The notes under the pieces are model-generated. The model did not search any database, had not been told where the DNA came from, and was given only the letters and a program-made list of their open reading frames with translations. Made by a program: the position numbers and the translations under genes. A DNA stretch of 64,000 nucleotides from Thermopolyspora sp044507605. Its GTDB lineage: Bacteria > Actinomycetota > Actinomycetes > Streptosporangiales > Streptosporangiaceae. Location of the stretch: contig JBIQJI010000029.1 in NCBI GenBank assembly GCA_044507605.1, positions 1 to 64,000 of the forward strand, in the 5' to 3' direction. Position 1 is the stretch's first letter, and every line of letters starts with the position of its first letter. Below are positions 23,725 to 32,475 of this stretch, one piece after another.

Positions 23725-24597
23725 TCAGCGATCGGACACCCGGATCATGCACTCCTGAACGACGGACACCGCGAGCTCTCCCGAGGGGGTGAACATCTCT
23801 CCGCGGGCGAGTCCGCGCGCGTTGCCCGACCACGGCGACTCCTGGGCGTAGAGGACCCAGTCGTCGACGCGGAGCGGCCGGTGGAACCACATCGCGTGGT
23901 CGAGGGACGCTCCCGCGATCTTCTTGCCGGACCAGGCGAGGCCGTTGGCGATGAGCACGGTGTCGACGAGGGTGTAGTCGGAGGCGTAGGCGGCGAGCAC
24001 CACGTGCAGCAGCGGGTCGTCGGGCAGGTCGGCGTCGTAGCGGAACCAGACCTGGGTGCGCGTGTCGCGGGGTGCCCGGCCGGTGGCGGGGTCCCAACCG
24101 GGCGGTGTGACGTAGCGCAGGTCGACGGGTCGCGGCCGGGCCACCATTTCCTTCCAGCCGGGGTCGCCGGAGGCTTCGGCGCGGGCCCGTTCCCATTGGC
24201 CGGTGAGGTCTTCGGGGCGGGGCACGGCGGGCATGGCCGCGGTCTGGTGGGTGACGCCCGGCTCGGTGATGTGGAACGACGCCGACATCGTGAAGATGGC
24301 CTTGCCGTGCTGGATGGCGTTGACGCGGCGCGTCGTGAACGACCGTCCGTCGCGCATGCGGTCGACGTGGTAGACGATCGGCACGGAGGGGTCGCCGGGG
24401 CGGATGAAGTAGGCGTGCAGGGAGTGGACGTTACGGCCGGCGGGCACGGTGCGGCCGGCGGCGACGAGCGCCTGGGCGGCCACCTGGCCGCCGAAGACCC
24501 GCTGGATGCGTTCTCGCGGGCTGCGGCCGCGGAAGATGTCGAGTTCGATCTGCTCCAGGTCGAGCAGGTCGAGCAGCTCTTTGAGCACCTCGTTCAT
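23725..24597 (-). CDS. tesB: Acyl-CoA thioesterase II (TesB)
   Basis: A 290-aa double-hotdog thioesterase. Family motifs include RVFGGQVAAQALVAA near residue 40, HSLHAYFIRPGDP, and in the second hotdog SLDHAMWFHRPLRVDDW with the catalytic Asp region, followed by ARGEMFTPSGELAVSVVQE. It hydrolyses medium- and long-chain acyl-CoA in the cytoplasm. ATG 24597 is chosen because AAGGAG lies nine bases upstream. It follows uvrD2 by 15 bp and is probably co-transcribed with it. Confidence 0.93.
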   Translation of the reverse strand: MNEVLKELLDLLDLEQIELDIFRGRSPRERIQRVFGGQVAAQALVAAGRTVPAGRNVHSLHAYFIRPGDPSVPIVYHVDRMRDGRSFTTRRVNAIQHGKAIFTMSASFHITEPGVTHQTAAMPAVPRPEDLTGQWERARAEASGDPGWKEMVARPRPVDLRYVTPPGWDPATGRAPRDTRTQVWFRYDADLPDDPLLHVVLAAYASDYTLVDTVLIANGLAWSGKKIAGASLDHAMWFHRPLRVDDWVLYAQESPWSGNARGLARGEMFTPSGELAVSVVQECMIRVSDR

Positions 24598-24612
24598 CCG
24601 CGCCACTCCTTT

Positions 24613-26718
24613 TCATCCCCCGCGGCACACCGCCAGGACGGCCGATCCGTATCGATCCAGTTTGACCTGTCCGATGCCGGCGATCGCGGCCAGGTCCCGG
24701 GTGGTCTGCGGTGCCCGTTCGGCGATGGCCTGCAGGGTGACGTCGGTGAACACGACGTACGGCGGCACCTTGGCCGCCGCGGCGGTCTCGGCCCGCCACG
24801 CCTTGAGCCGCTCCAGCAGCTCCTCGTCGTAGGCGGCGGGGCAGTCGGCGCAGCGGCCGAGCTTGTGTTCGCGCGCGCTGAGGAGGGTCCGGCCGCACAC
24901 GCGGCAGCTCACCGGGGCGGCGATGCGGCGCTGCCGGGAGCGGCCCCGCGCGGACGGGGCCGGCTCGGCGCCGGGCTCGGGCTCGGGCGCGGGGTCGGGT
25001 GAGGGGCCGGACGTGGTGGCCGACCGGCCGGTGAGGCCGTCGAGGAAGCGTGACCGGCGCCGGGCCCGCCGGCCGCCCGCCGAGCGGGCCAGCGCCCACG
25101 ACAGGGTCAGCCGGGTGCGGGCCCGGGTGATGCCGACGTACAGCAGCCGGCGTTCTTCTTCGATCTGCTCGGGGGTTTCGGCGTAGACGATGGGCAGGGT
25201 GCCGTCGGTGAGCCCGGTGAGGAAGACGGCGTCCCATTCGAGGCCTTTGGCGGCGTGCAGGGACGCGAGCGTGACGCCTTCGACGGGCGGGGCGTGCTGC
25301 TCGGCGGCGCGGCGTTCCAGGTCGGCCACGAAGCCGGGCAGGCCGCCCGTCCCGCCGTCGGCGACGAACCGGTCGGCGAGGTCGGACAGGGCCTTCAGGT
25401 ACTCCCAGCGTTCGCGTGCGGGGCCGCCACCGGGCGCCTCGGCGGTCAGCCCCACCCCGCCCAGCACGGCCCGCACGGCGTCGTGCACGGGTTCGTCCGC
25501 CGAGGCGGATCTGGCGGCGCCGCGCAGCAGCACGATCGCCTTGCGCACCTCGGGCCGGTCGAAGAACCGGTCGGCGCCGCGCAGCAGGTACGGCACGCCG
25601 GCGTCGGCGAGGGCCTGCTCGTAGACCTCGGACTGGGCGTTGACCCGGAACAGCACGGCGATCTCGGCGGCGGGGGTGCCGCCCTCGATGAGTCTGCCGA
25701 TGGCGCGGGCCACGCCGGCGGCCTCGGCCGGCTCGTCGTCGTACTCGACGAAGGCGGGGGCGGGCCCGTCGGGGCGCTGCGCGACGAGTTCCAGCCGGGT
25801 GCGCGAGCGGGCCATGACCCGGTTGGCGAGCGACACGACCTGCGGTGTGGACCGGTAGTCGCGCACGAGCTTGACGACGGTGGCGGTGGGGTGCTCGACC
25901 TGGAAGCCGGTGAGGTAGCGGGGGCTGGCGCCGGTGAAGGAGTAGATGGTCTGGTTGGGGTCGCCCACCACGCACACGTCGTCGCGCCCGCCGAGCCAGG
26001 TGTCGAGGAGCAGCTTCTGCAGCGGGTTGACGTCCTGGTACTCGTCGACCACGAAGTAGCGGTACTGCTGACGGATCTGCGCGGCCACCTCGGGGTGCTC
26101 GGTCATGATGGCCGCCGTCAGCTCCAGCACCGTCTCGAAGTCGACGAGGTGCCGTTCACGGCGCAGCCGCTCGTAGGCGTCGTAGAGCCGGGCGACCTGC
26201 TCGGCGGGGACGGGCGGGGTGCGGCCGGCTTTCGCGGCGGCGGCGACGTAGTCGTCGGGGCCGGTCTGCATGACCTTGGCCCACTCGATTTCGGCGACGA
26301 TGTCGCGCATTTCGGTGCGGTCGTGGCTCGCGCGGACGAGCCGGCAGGCGTCGGCCAGCAGCGGGATCTTGGATTCGATGACTTTGGGCGCGTCGCCGCC
26401 GATCACTTTCGGCCAGAAGTAGACGAGCTGGCGCAGCGCCGCCGCGTGGAAGGTGCGGGCCTGCACGCCCGGCGCGCCGAGGGCGCGCAGCCGCTGCCTG
26501 AGCTCGCCCGCGGCGCGCGTGGTGAACGTGACCGCGAGCACCGTGCTCGGCTCGGCGACCCCGGTGTGCACGGCGTAGGCGATGCGGTGGGTGATCGCGC
26601 GGGTCTTGCCGGTGCCGGCTCCGGCGAGGACGCAGACGGGACCCCGCACGGCGCGCACGACCTCGCACTGCTCCGGGTCGAGCCCGGCCAGCACGTCCGC
26701 GACGCGATCTGATTCCAA
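24613..26718 (-). CDS. uvrD2: UvrD2-type SF1 DNA helicase with zinc motif and HRDC domain
   Basis: A 701-aa superfamily 1 helicase. The Walker A is LAGAGTGKTRAI, Walker B VVDEYQDVNP, and later motifs include GDPNQTIYSFTGA, LVRDYRSTPQV and LYVGITRARTRL. After a Pro/Glu-rich linker come the tetracysteine CRVC...CADC and a C-terminal HRDC domain (RYGSAVLAV end), the layout of mycobacterial UvrD2. TTG 26718 is chosen because GGGGGAG precedes it and homologues begin just before AGLDPEQ; ATG 26757 is an alternative. It acts in DNA repair. Confidence 0.94.
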   Translation of the reverse strand: MESDRVADVLAGLDPEQCEVVRAVRGPVCVLAGAGTGKTRAITHRIAYAVHTGVAEPSTVLAVTFTTRAAGELRQRLRALGAPGVQARTFHAAALRQLVYFWPKVIGGDAPKVIESKIPLLADACRLVRASHDRTEMRDIVAEIEWAKVMQTGPDDYVAAAAKAGRTPPVPAEQVARLYDAYERLRRERHLVDFETVLELTAAIMTEHPEVAAQIRQQYRYFVVDEYQDVNPLQKLLLDTWLGGRDDVCVVGDPNQTIYSFTGASPRYLTGFQVEHPTATVVKLVRDYRSTPQVVSLANRVMARSRTRLELVAQRPDGPAPAFVEYDDEPAEAAGVARAIGRLIEGGTPAAEIAVLFRVNAQSEVYEQALADAGVPYLLRGADRFFDRPEVRKAIVLLRGAARSASADEPVHDAVRAVLGGVGLTAEAPGGGPARERWEYLKALSDLADRFVADGGTGGLPGFVADLERRAAEQHAPPVEGVTLASLHAAKGLEWDAVFLTGLTDGTLPIVYAETPEQIEEERRLLYVGITRARTRLTLSWALARSAGGRRARRRSRFLDGLTGRSATTSGPSPDPAPEPEPGAEPAPSARGRSRQRRIAAPVSCRVCGRTLLSAREHKLGRCADCPAAYDEELLERLKAWRAETAAAAKVPPYVVFTDVTLQAIAERAPQTTRDLAAIAGIGQVKLDRYGSAVLAVCRGG

Positions 26719-26841
26719 TGAGCTCCCCCGGGTGCGATATGGCCGATCTGCTGGCATCATCCTTCCAGCCCGCACTGTGCAAAGTAGAGCCGGTTTCCAC
26801 CACAATGTTGGCAAAGAAAATGCCGAGAAGGGATGAGACTT

Positions 26842-27846
26842 GTGAGAGCAGCGGTGTCGGTGAGTGCGCTCGCCCTGGCGGCCGTCGTGCTCATCCCCAC
26901 GACCGCCGAGGCGGTGGCCGAGCGGGGCGATCCGACACCGTTACCCAGCGCGACCGAGAGCACACCCTACAGCACGTCCGAAACCGACCCCCTGTCCGGT
27001 CCCCTCGTCCGCACCGTCCGGTACGGCAAGCAGCCCCGCCAGCGCATGGACGTCTGGCAGCACGAGGACAGCCTCGACGGAGTCCTGCGGCCCGCCGTGT
27101 TCATCATCCACGGCGGCTGGTGGAACAGCGGCGACAAGAAGTCCATGCGGTCGATCGTCCGGCCCTACTTCGACATGGGCTACACGGTCTTCAACCTCAA
27201 CTACCGGCTCGCCTCCGACGCCCCGTGGCCGGCGCAGCGCACCGACGTGCTGCGCGCCCTCGCCACCGCCCGCCGGCACGGCCGCCTCTACGGCTTCGAC
27301 ATCGACCGCTACGCCATCATCGGCTTCTCCGCGGGCGGCCACATCGCGACGGCCGTCGGCACGTACGGCGACGGCATCCCCGGCCTGCGGGCCGTGGTCG
27401 GCGTCTCGCCGGTGGTCTCGCCCCTCACCGCGTACGTCGACGGCGACGTCGGCGCCTCCCCCAAGCAGCACCACCTGCGCATGGCGGCCGTGCGGCTGGC
27501 CGGGAACTGCCTGCCGACCTCCCGGCGCTGCGCCAAGGTGTGGCGGAGCATGGAGGTGCCCTGGCACGCCAGCAAACACGACGCGCCGGTGCTGACGCTG
27601 CACTCTGAGGACGAGTTCGTGCCGCCGTACCAGAGCGAGCTGCTCAAGGAGCAGCTGTCGCGGGTCGGCGTGCCCATGAACATCCGGGTGGTGCCGGGCG
27701 ACAACCACAGCACCGACATGTACCGCCTGCCGGGCGTGGCCGAGGGCGTGCAGAAGTGGGTCTCGGCCAAGCTTTCGGCGCCGGACCCGCGGCCGACGCG
27801 GACGCAGCGGAACCAGGATCAAGACGGCGGCGGCGTCAGGAACTGA
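26842..27846 (+). CDS. Secreted alpha/beta hydrolase (esterase/lipase-like)
   Basis: A 334-aa exported protein. The first 25 residues are a signal peptide (VSALALAAVVLIPTTAEA). The alpha/beta-hydrolase core has the oxyanion HGGWW, the nucleophile elbow GFSAGGH, an acid at EDEFVPP and the histidine in PGDNHSTDM, as in carboxylesterases of the BD-FAE/lipase type. GTG 26842 is preferred over ATG 26833 because AAGGG abuts the ATG but lies nine bases from the GTG. It is divergent from uvrD2. The substrate is unknown. Confidence 0.85.
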   Translation: MRAAVSVSALALAAVVLIPTTAEAVAERGDPTPLPSATESTPYSTSETDPLSGPLVRTVRYGKQPRQRMDVWQHEDSLDGVLRPAVFIIHGGWWNSGDKKSMRSIVRPYFDMGYTVFNLNYRLASDAPWPAQRTDVLRALATARRHGRLYGFDIDRYAIIGFSAGGHIATAVGTYGDGIPGLRAVVGVSPVVSPLTAYVDGDVGASPKQHHLRMAAVRLAGNCLPTSRRCAKVWRSMEVPWHASKHDAPVLTLHSEDEFVPPYQSELLKEQLSRVGVPMNIRVVPGDNHSTDMYRLPGVAEGVQKWVSAKLSAPDPRPTRTQRNQDQDGGGVRN

Positions 27847-27998
27847 CGGCGGCACGCGGGCCGGCGGCGGCACGCGCGTCCGGGAACGACCCGTCCTGTG
27901 GACGCCGCCCCGTGGACGCCGCGGAGGGAACATCGCGCGGGGTGCCGATGTTGCACCGATCGCCGGCGTGACCGATGGACACGAAGGGACGTTCACAC

Positions 27999-28280
27999 AT
28001 GGCGCTCACGGTGTACACCACCTCCTGGTGCGGGCCCTGCAAGCGGCTGAAGAGCCAGCTCGGCCGCGAGGGCATCGCCTTCCAGGAGATCGACGTCGAG
28101 CGGGACCCGGAGGCGGAGGCCTTCGTCATCAGCGTGAACGGCGGCAACCGCGTTGTGCCGACCGTGGTCTTCCCCGACGGCACGTCCGCGACCAACCCGT
28201 CGGTGATCGAGGTCAAAGCCCGGCTCGCCGCCGCGCAGAACGCGCCCGCGGCGACGTCGGCCGCGATCGCGGCCGACTGA
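27999..28280 (+). CDS. mrx1: Mycoredoxin-1-like glutaredoxin
   Basis: A 93-aa glutaredoxin-fold protein with the active site TTSWCGPCKRLK and the cis-proline NRVVPTVVF. It is the counterpart of Rv3198A, which reduces mycothiol mixed disulfides, although the mycobacterial site is CGYC and here it is CGPC. The ATG at 27999 follows AAGGGA. It sits between the secreted hydrolase and convergent nudC, close to whiB7 and uvrD2 as in mycobacteria. Confidence 0.9.
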   Translation: MALTVYTTSWCGPCKRLKSQLGREGIAFQEIDVERDPEAEAFVISVNGGNRVVPTVVFPDGTSATNPSVIEVKARLAAAQNAPAATSAAIAAD

Positions 28281-28299
28281 GGTCGCGCCGGGCCCGGCG

Positions 28300-29223
28300 T
28301 CACCAGTCGCCGGGCAACGGGCCGCCGTACCAGGTCTCGATGAGCCTGCGGGCGATCGAGACCTGGCCGGGCAGCATCAGCTCGCCGCTCTCGACGGCTT
28401 CGAGCAGCCGGGGGCGGGTGAACCAGTGGGCCTCCACGATCTCGTCGCGGTCGGGCCGCAGCTCGGTGGTGGTGGCCCGGGCGAAGAAGCCGAGCATGAG
28501 GCTGCGCGGGAACGGCCACGGCTGGCTGCCCATGTAGCGCGGCGTCGCCACGCTCACCCCGACCTCCTCGGCGACCTCGCGCTGCACGGCCTGCTCCAGC
28601 GACTCGCCCGGCTCGACGAACCCGGCGAGCACCGAGAACCGCCGCTCGGGCCACTGGCGCCCCCGGCCGAGCAGCACCCGCTCGTCGTCGTGCACCAGCA
28701 TGATCACCGCGGGGTCGACGCGGGGGAAGTGCTGGGTCTGGTCGGCGGGGCAGACGCGCATGTGCCCGCCGGCGGTCATCTGTGTCGGGCTGCCGCACCG
28801 GGGGCAGTACTGCGAGGCCGCGTGCCAGGCCTCCAGGGCGACGGCGTTGACGAGCAGCCCGGCCTCGCGGTCGTCGAGCAGCGCGCCGATGGCGCGCAGC
28901 CCCGCCGTCTCGCCCTCGGGCAGGGCGGTGCGCACGCCGAAGTAGGCGACGCCTTCGGGGTCGACGCCGAGCAGGTAGCGGTCGCCCGGTGGGGTGCGGG
29001 ACGGCGGCAGGGGCACGAGGTCGACGCGGTCGCCGTTGCGGCGGATCGGGGTGCGGCCTTCGTGGACGAGGATCACGCGGGTGCGAGGGTCGGCCCAGGC
29101 GGCCTCCAGCCACTCGGTGTCGTTGCGCAGCGCCGCCGACCGGTCGATGGTGGCTCTTGCGAGCAGCAGCGGCCCGAGCAACCCTTCCGTGGCCTCCACC
29201 TGGTGACTGTCTTCTGCCCGCAT
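28300..29223 (-). CDS. nudC: NAD(+)/NADH pyrophosphatase NudC
   Basis: A 307-aa NUDIX enzyme that cleaves NAD(H) to NMN(H) and AMP and may de-cap NAD-RNA. The Nudix box is GFVEPGESLEQAVQREVAEE, followed 15-20 residues later by the NADH signature SQPWPFPRSLMLGF. The zinc ribbon is partial: CPRC and a third Cys in VCPADQ are present but the fourth ligand is not obvious. ATG 29223 has GGAGGAG about 12 bases upstream; TTG 29232 is possible. Confidence 0.93.
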   Translation of the reverse strand: MRAEDSHQVEATEGLLGPLLLARATIDRSAALRNDTEWLEAAWADPRTRVILVHEGRTPIRRNGDRVDLVPLPPSRTPPGDRYLLGVDPEGVAYFGVRTALPEGETAGLRAIGALLDDREAGLLVNAVALEAWHAASQYCPRCGSPTQMTAGGHMRVCPADQTQHFPRVDPAVIMLVHDDERVLLGRGRQWPERRFSVLAGFVEPGESLEQAVQREVAEEVGVSVATPRYMGSQPWPFPRSLMLGFFARATTTELRPDRDEIVEAHWFTRPRLLEAVESGELMLPGQVSIARRLIETWYGGPLPGDW

Positions 29224-29355
29224 GACCGTCAATTCTCCTCCTCTTGAACACAAGAAACACCCGGGGGGCCGGCTCATTCCCGATCAGGGCGTTCCCGACC
29301 CGCGGTTCCGCGACACGAGCTGACCGATGAATCCGCATGTCGATCAGCGATCCGG

Positions 29356-29389
29356 CTAGGATGCAGCGGGTTAGGTTAGCCTTACCTGA
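29356..29389 (+). promoter_or_regulatory. Iron box (DmdR1/IdeR-type) and -10 of the siderophore operon
   Basis: The 19 bases at 29371-29389 read TTAGGTTAGCCTTACCTGA, matching 16 of 19 positions of the DmdR1/IdeR consensus. A -10-like TAGGAT lies at 29356-29361, so the box covers the expected transcript start. Iron-bound DmdR/IdeR would repress the operon. No good -35 was found. Confidence 0.85.
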
Positions 29390-29404
29390 TCACGGGGGTG
29401 CCCG

Positions 29405-30568
29405 TTGCGGCTCTACGTCACCACGCTCAACCCGACCGACTCGCTCGTGACCGGTCTGCTGCCCGCCGCGGAAGCGCTGGGCTGGGACGTGACGCTGCTC
29501 ACCGACCGGCCCGAAGCCTATCCCGGCCGTGAGGCGTTACGCGTCGCCGTACGCGACGCCAGGGCCGTCATCGAGGCGATCGCCGCCCACCATCGGCCCG
29601 ATGTGATCTTCTCCAACTCCGACCACCTGCAGACCGAGACCGCCCTCGCCGCCGCCTACTTCGGCCTGCCCGGCAAACACTGGCGGGCCTGCGCCACCGC
29701 CAAGAACAAGGCCCTCACCCGCCGCCGGCTCGCCGAGGCCGGGGTCGAGACCGTCACGACCGTACGGCTGCGCCCCGGCGACCCGCCCCCCGCCCGGCTG
29801 CCCTATCCCGTCGTGGTCAAGCCCCGCGAAGGCGTGGCCAGCGAAGACGTCACCCTGTGCCACGACCCGGGCGAGCTCGACGCCGCCGCCAAAGAGGTGT
29901 GGGCGCGGGACCCGCAGGTCGCGCTGCTCGCCGAGGAGTACCTCGACGGTCCCCTGTACACGCTGGAGACCCTCGGCGACGCCCGCACACGACACGTGCT
30001 CGGCGGCTTCCGCACCACGCTCGGCCCGCCCCCGCGCTTCGCCGAAGAACGACTCGACTGGCACCCCGTCGCCGAGCGGGCCGAGCACGTCGCGCACGTG
30101 GCCGCCGCGCTCGACGCGATCGGCGTGGGCCTCGGCGCCTGCCACACCGAGTACGTCGTCACCGCCGAAGGGCCCCGCATCATCGAGGTCAACTACCGGG
30201 TCATCGGCGACAACTGCGACTTCCTGCTCGCCGACCTGCTCGGCATCCCCCTGTTCGAGCACATCCTGCGCGTGCACGCCGGCGAGCCGGCCCCCGCCCC
30301 ACCGGCCCCGCCGCCCGGCCACGGCGCCGCCGTCAGCGTGCTCGCCGACCGGCCGGGCGTCATCCGGGCCGTCCCGCCCGCCGTGGACGTCGACGTCGCC
30401 GGCGTACGGCTGTCGCACCGGCCCTGCCGCGCCCTCGGCGACACCGTCGAACTCACCGGCACCAACCGCGACTACCTGGGCGTGATCCGCGCCATCGGGC
30501 CCACGCCCGAGGCCGTCGACGCGGCCATCGGCCGGTTCCGCGCCGAGCATCCGTGGGTCATCGGTTGA
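29405..30568 (+). CDS. ATP-grasp ligase of the siderophore operon
   Basis: A 387-aa ATP-grasp carboxylate-amine ligase. Typical elements are YPVVVKPREGVASEDV (ATP lysine), EEYLDGPLYTLETL, and RIIEVNYRVIGDNCDFLL with the metal-binding Glu/Asn. It is related to enzymes that make amides in peptide antibiotics and siderophores. The start is TTG 29405 with GGGGGTG upstream, fifteen bases after the iron box. Its stop overlaps the next gene's TTG. It probably joins an amine or amino acid to a carboxylate building block of the NIS siderophore; which one is unknown. Confidence 0.88.
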   Translation: MRLYVTTLNPTDSLVTGLLPAAEALGWDVTLLTDRPEAYPGREALRVAVRDARAVIEAIAAHHRPDVIFSNSDHLQTETALAAAYFGLPGKHWRACATAKNKALTRRRLAEAGVETVTTVRLRPGDPPPARLPYPVVVKPREGVASEDVTLCHDPGELDAAAKEVWARDPQVALLAEEYLDGPLYTLETLGDARTRHVLGGFRTTLGPPPRFAEERLDWHPVAERAEHVAHVAAALDAIGVGLGACHTEYVVTAEGPRIIEVNYRVIGDNCDFLLADLLGIPLFEHILRVHAGEPAPAPPAPPPGHGAAVSVLADRPGVIRAVPPAVDVDVAGVRLSHRPCRALGDTVELTGTNRDYLGVIRAIGPTPEAVDAAIGRFRAEHPWVIG

Positions 30569-32475
30569 CCGGCCGCGAGACGTACCTCGCGGCGCGGGTG
30601 CTCGACGCGCTCGTCCGCGAAGACTACGGCGGGCTGGCCGGGCGGGTCACGCACGCCCGCACGGGGGTGGTGCTGCCCACCCCGGCCGGGCGGCCCGTGC
30701 CCCTGGTCGCCGGGGGCCTCTACCAGGACTTCGTCGTCGCGCCCGGCGAGCCGCTGCGGCTGGCCGAGGTGCTCGACGTCCTCGCCGCCGTCGCCGACCC
30801 CGCCGACCGGCCCGGCGTCGAGGCGTTCACCGGCGAGTGCCATGCGGCGCTGCGCGCCCTCGACCTGCTCGACCGGCACGGTTCCGGCGTGCTGGCCCGG
30901 CTGTCCGCCGCACCCGCTCCCGGCCCCGGCAGGTTCCCCGAGCCCGGCCCCGAGCCGCCCGCGTGGGGCGGCCCTGGACCGGGTCCGCGGGCCGGCGCCG
31001 GGCCGGGCGCTCCGGCGGGCGCCCAGACGGGTTCCGGGCCGGGTCCCGAGCCCGGCCTCTGGTCCGGCCCAGGACCGGGTCCGAGCGTGAGTGCCGGGCC
31101 GGGCGTTCCGGCAGGCGTCGGGGCGGGTTTCGCGCCCGCCGCCGAACCGGGCCTCTGGGCCGGTCCACGGCCGGACTCCTGGTCGGAGATCGTGTATTAC
31201 GACACGCTCGCCGCGTTCCGCGATCACCCCGTCTACCCCACGGCGCGGTGCCGGTTCGGGCTGTCCGACGGCGACGCGCTGGCGTACGCGCCGGAGTTCG
31301 CGCCGCGGTTCCGGCTGCGCTGGGCCGCGGTGCCGTCGGGGCGGGTCGTGCGGGCGGGGGCGGCGCCGCCCTGGTGGCCGTCGGCCGCCGACGTGGGGCT
31401 CGGCGGGCCCGGGACGTCCCGCGGGCCGGGCGCAGCGGGCGGGCAGGTGCTGTTCCCGGTGCACCCGCTGGCCGTGCCGGTCGTCGCCGCGATCCCGGGC
31501 GTCGTGGTCGCGCCGGGGCCGTACCTCACGGCTCGGCCCACGCTGTCGATGCGCACCGTCGAGGTGGCCGCGCCCGGCCGCCCGCACCTCAAACTGCCGC
31601 TCCCCACCAGCACGCTCGGCCTGCGCAACCGGCGCTCGATCAAGCCGGGCACGCTGCGCGACGGCGCGCTCGCCGAGCTGCTGCTGCGCGAGATCGCCGC
31701 CCGCGAGCCGGACCTTCGGGTGGTCCTGGCCGACGAGCAGACGTACGCGCACGCCGGGCACGAGTACCTCGCCTGGCTGCTGCGCCGCTACCCCGCCGAC
31801 GGGGAGATCGTGTCGGTGGCGGCGCTGCCCGCCCGGCCCGGCGGCGCGCGCAGCGTGGCGCACGACCTCGCCGACCGGCACTACGACGGCGACGTGCGGC
31901 GGCTGCTCGCCGAGTATCTGCGGCTGCTGCTGCGGTGGAACGTGCGGCTGTTCGTCCGGTACGGCGTCGCCCTGGAGGCCCACCAGCAGAACCTCGCCCT
32001 CGTGCTGGGACACGGCCGGCTCGGCCTGCTGGTCAAGGACAACGACGGGCTGCTCGTCTCCCCCACGGCGCTGCGCGCGGCCGGGCTCGGCGTGCCGCCG
32101 TTCGGCGACGACCGGCTGCTCACCGGCGACCCGCACGCGCTGGCCGACGTGTTCGTCACCATCACGCTGCACCTGGCGGCGGCGGCCGTGGCGTTCGGCG
32201 TGCTCGGCACGTCCGGCGGGCGGCTCGTCCGGGACGCGCTGGCGGCGGCGCTCGCCGAGCACGGCGAGCATCCGATGGCCCGGCTGCTGCGGGCCCGCAC
32301 CCTGGACGCCGCCCGGCTCGTCGGCAAGGCCATGGTCACCGCGGCCACGCTGACCGACAAGTCGCGCACCGGCGCCCGCGACGTCAACAAGTACTACGGC
32401 ATCACCGGACCCAACTATCTGCGGCACCCGCCGCGCACACTGAGCAGAGGGATATCTCCGACATGGACCACCTGA
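30565..32475 (+). CDS. IucA/IucC-family NIS siderophore synthetase (first copy)
   Basis: A 636-aa nonribosomal-peptide-independent siderophore synthetase. The C-terminal two thirds have the family core: TLSMRTVEV, LKLPLPTSTLGLRNRRSIKP, GVALEAHQQNLALVLG and VKDNDGLL. The usual HPWQ motif is altered (VHPLA). Residues of about 115-207 are a Gly/Pro-rich low-complexity insert made of two 96-bp repeats, not normal for the family. TTG 30565 overlaps the ATP-grasp stop (TTGA); GTG 30553 is an alternative. It adenylates a carboxylate and condenses it with an amine or alcohol. Confidence 0.85.
   Translation: MTGRETYLAARVLDALVREDYGGLAGRVTHARTGVVLPTPAGRPVPLVAGGLYQDFVVAPGEPLRLAEVLDVLAAVADPADRPGVEAFTGECHAALRALDLLDRHGSGVLARLSAAPAPGPGRFPEPGPEPPAWGGPGPGPRAGAGPGAPAGAQTGSGPGPEPGLWSGPGPGPSVSAGPGVPAGVGAGFAPAAEPGLWAGPRPDSWSEIVYYDTLAAFRDHPVYPTARCRFGLSDGDALAYAPEFAPRFRLRWAAVPSGRVVRAGAAPPWWPSAADVGLGGPGTSRGPGAAGGQVLFPVHPLAVPVVAAIPGVVVAPGPYLTARPTLSMRTVEVAAPGRPHLKLPLPTSTLGLRNRRSIKPGTLRDGALAELLLREIAAREPDLRVVLADEQTYAHAGHEYLAWLLRRYPADGEIVSVAALPARPGGARSVAHDLADRHYDGDVRRLLAEYLRLLLRWNVRLFVRYGVALEAHQQNLALVLGHGRLGLLVKDNDGLLVSPTALRAAGLGVPPFGDDRLLTGDPHALADVFVTITLHLAAAAVAFGVLGTSGGRLVRDALAAALAEHGEHPMARLLRARTLDAARLVGKAMVTAATLTDKSRTGARDVNKYYGITGPNYLRHPPRTLSRGISPTWTT
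30997..31188 (+). repeat. Two imperfect 96-bp repeats inside the NIS synthetase gene
   Basis: Units begin at 30997 and 31093, each opening with GCCGGGCCGGGCG and containing a GGCCTCTGG block. They encode about 32 residues of Gly/Pro/Ala-rich linker each, ending in PGLW. A partial copy precedes them. Confidence 0.7.
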
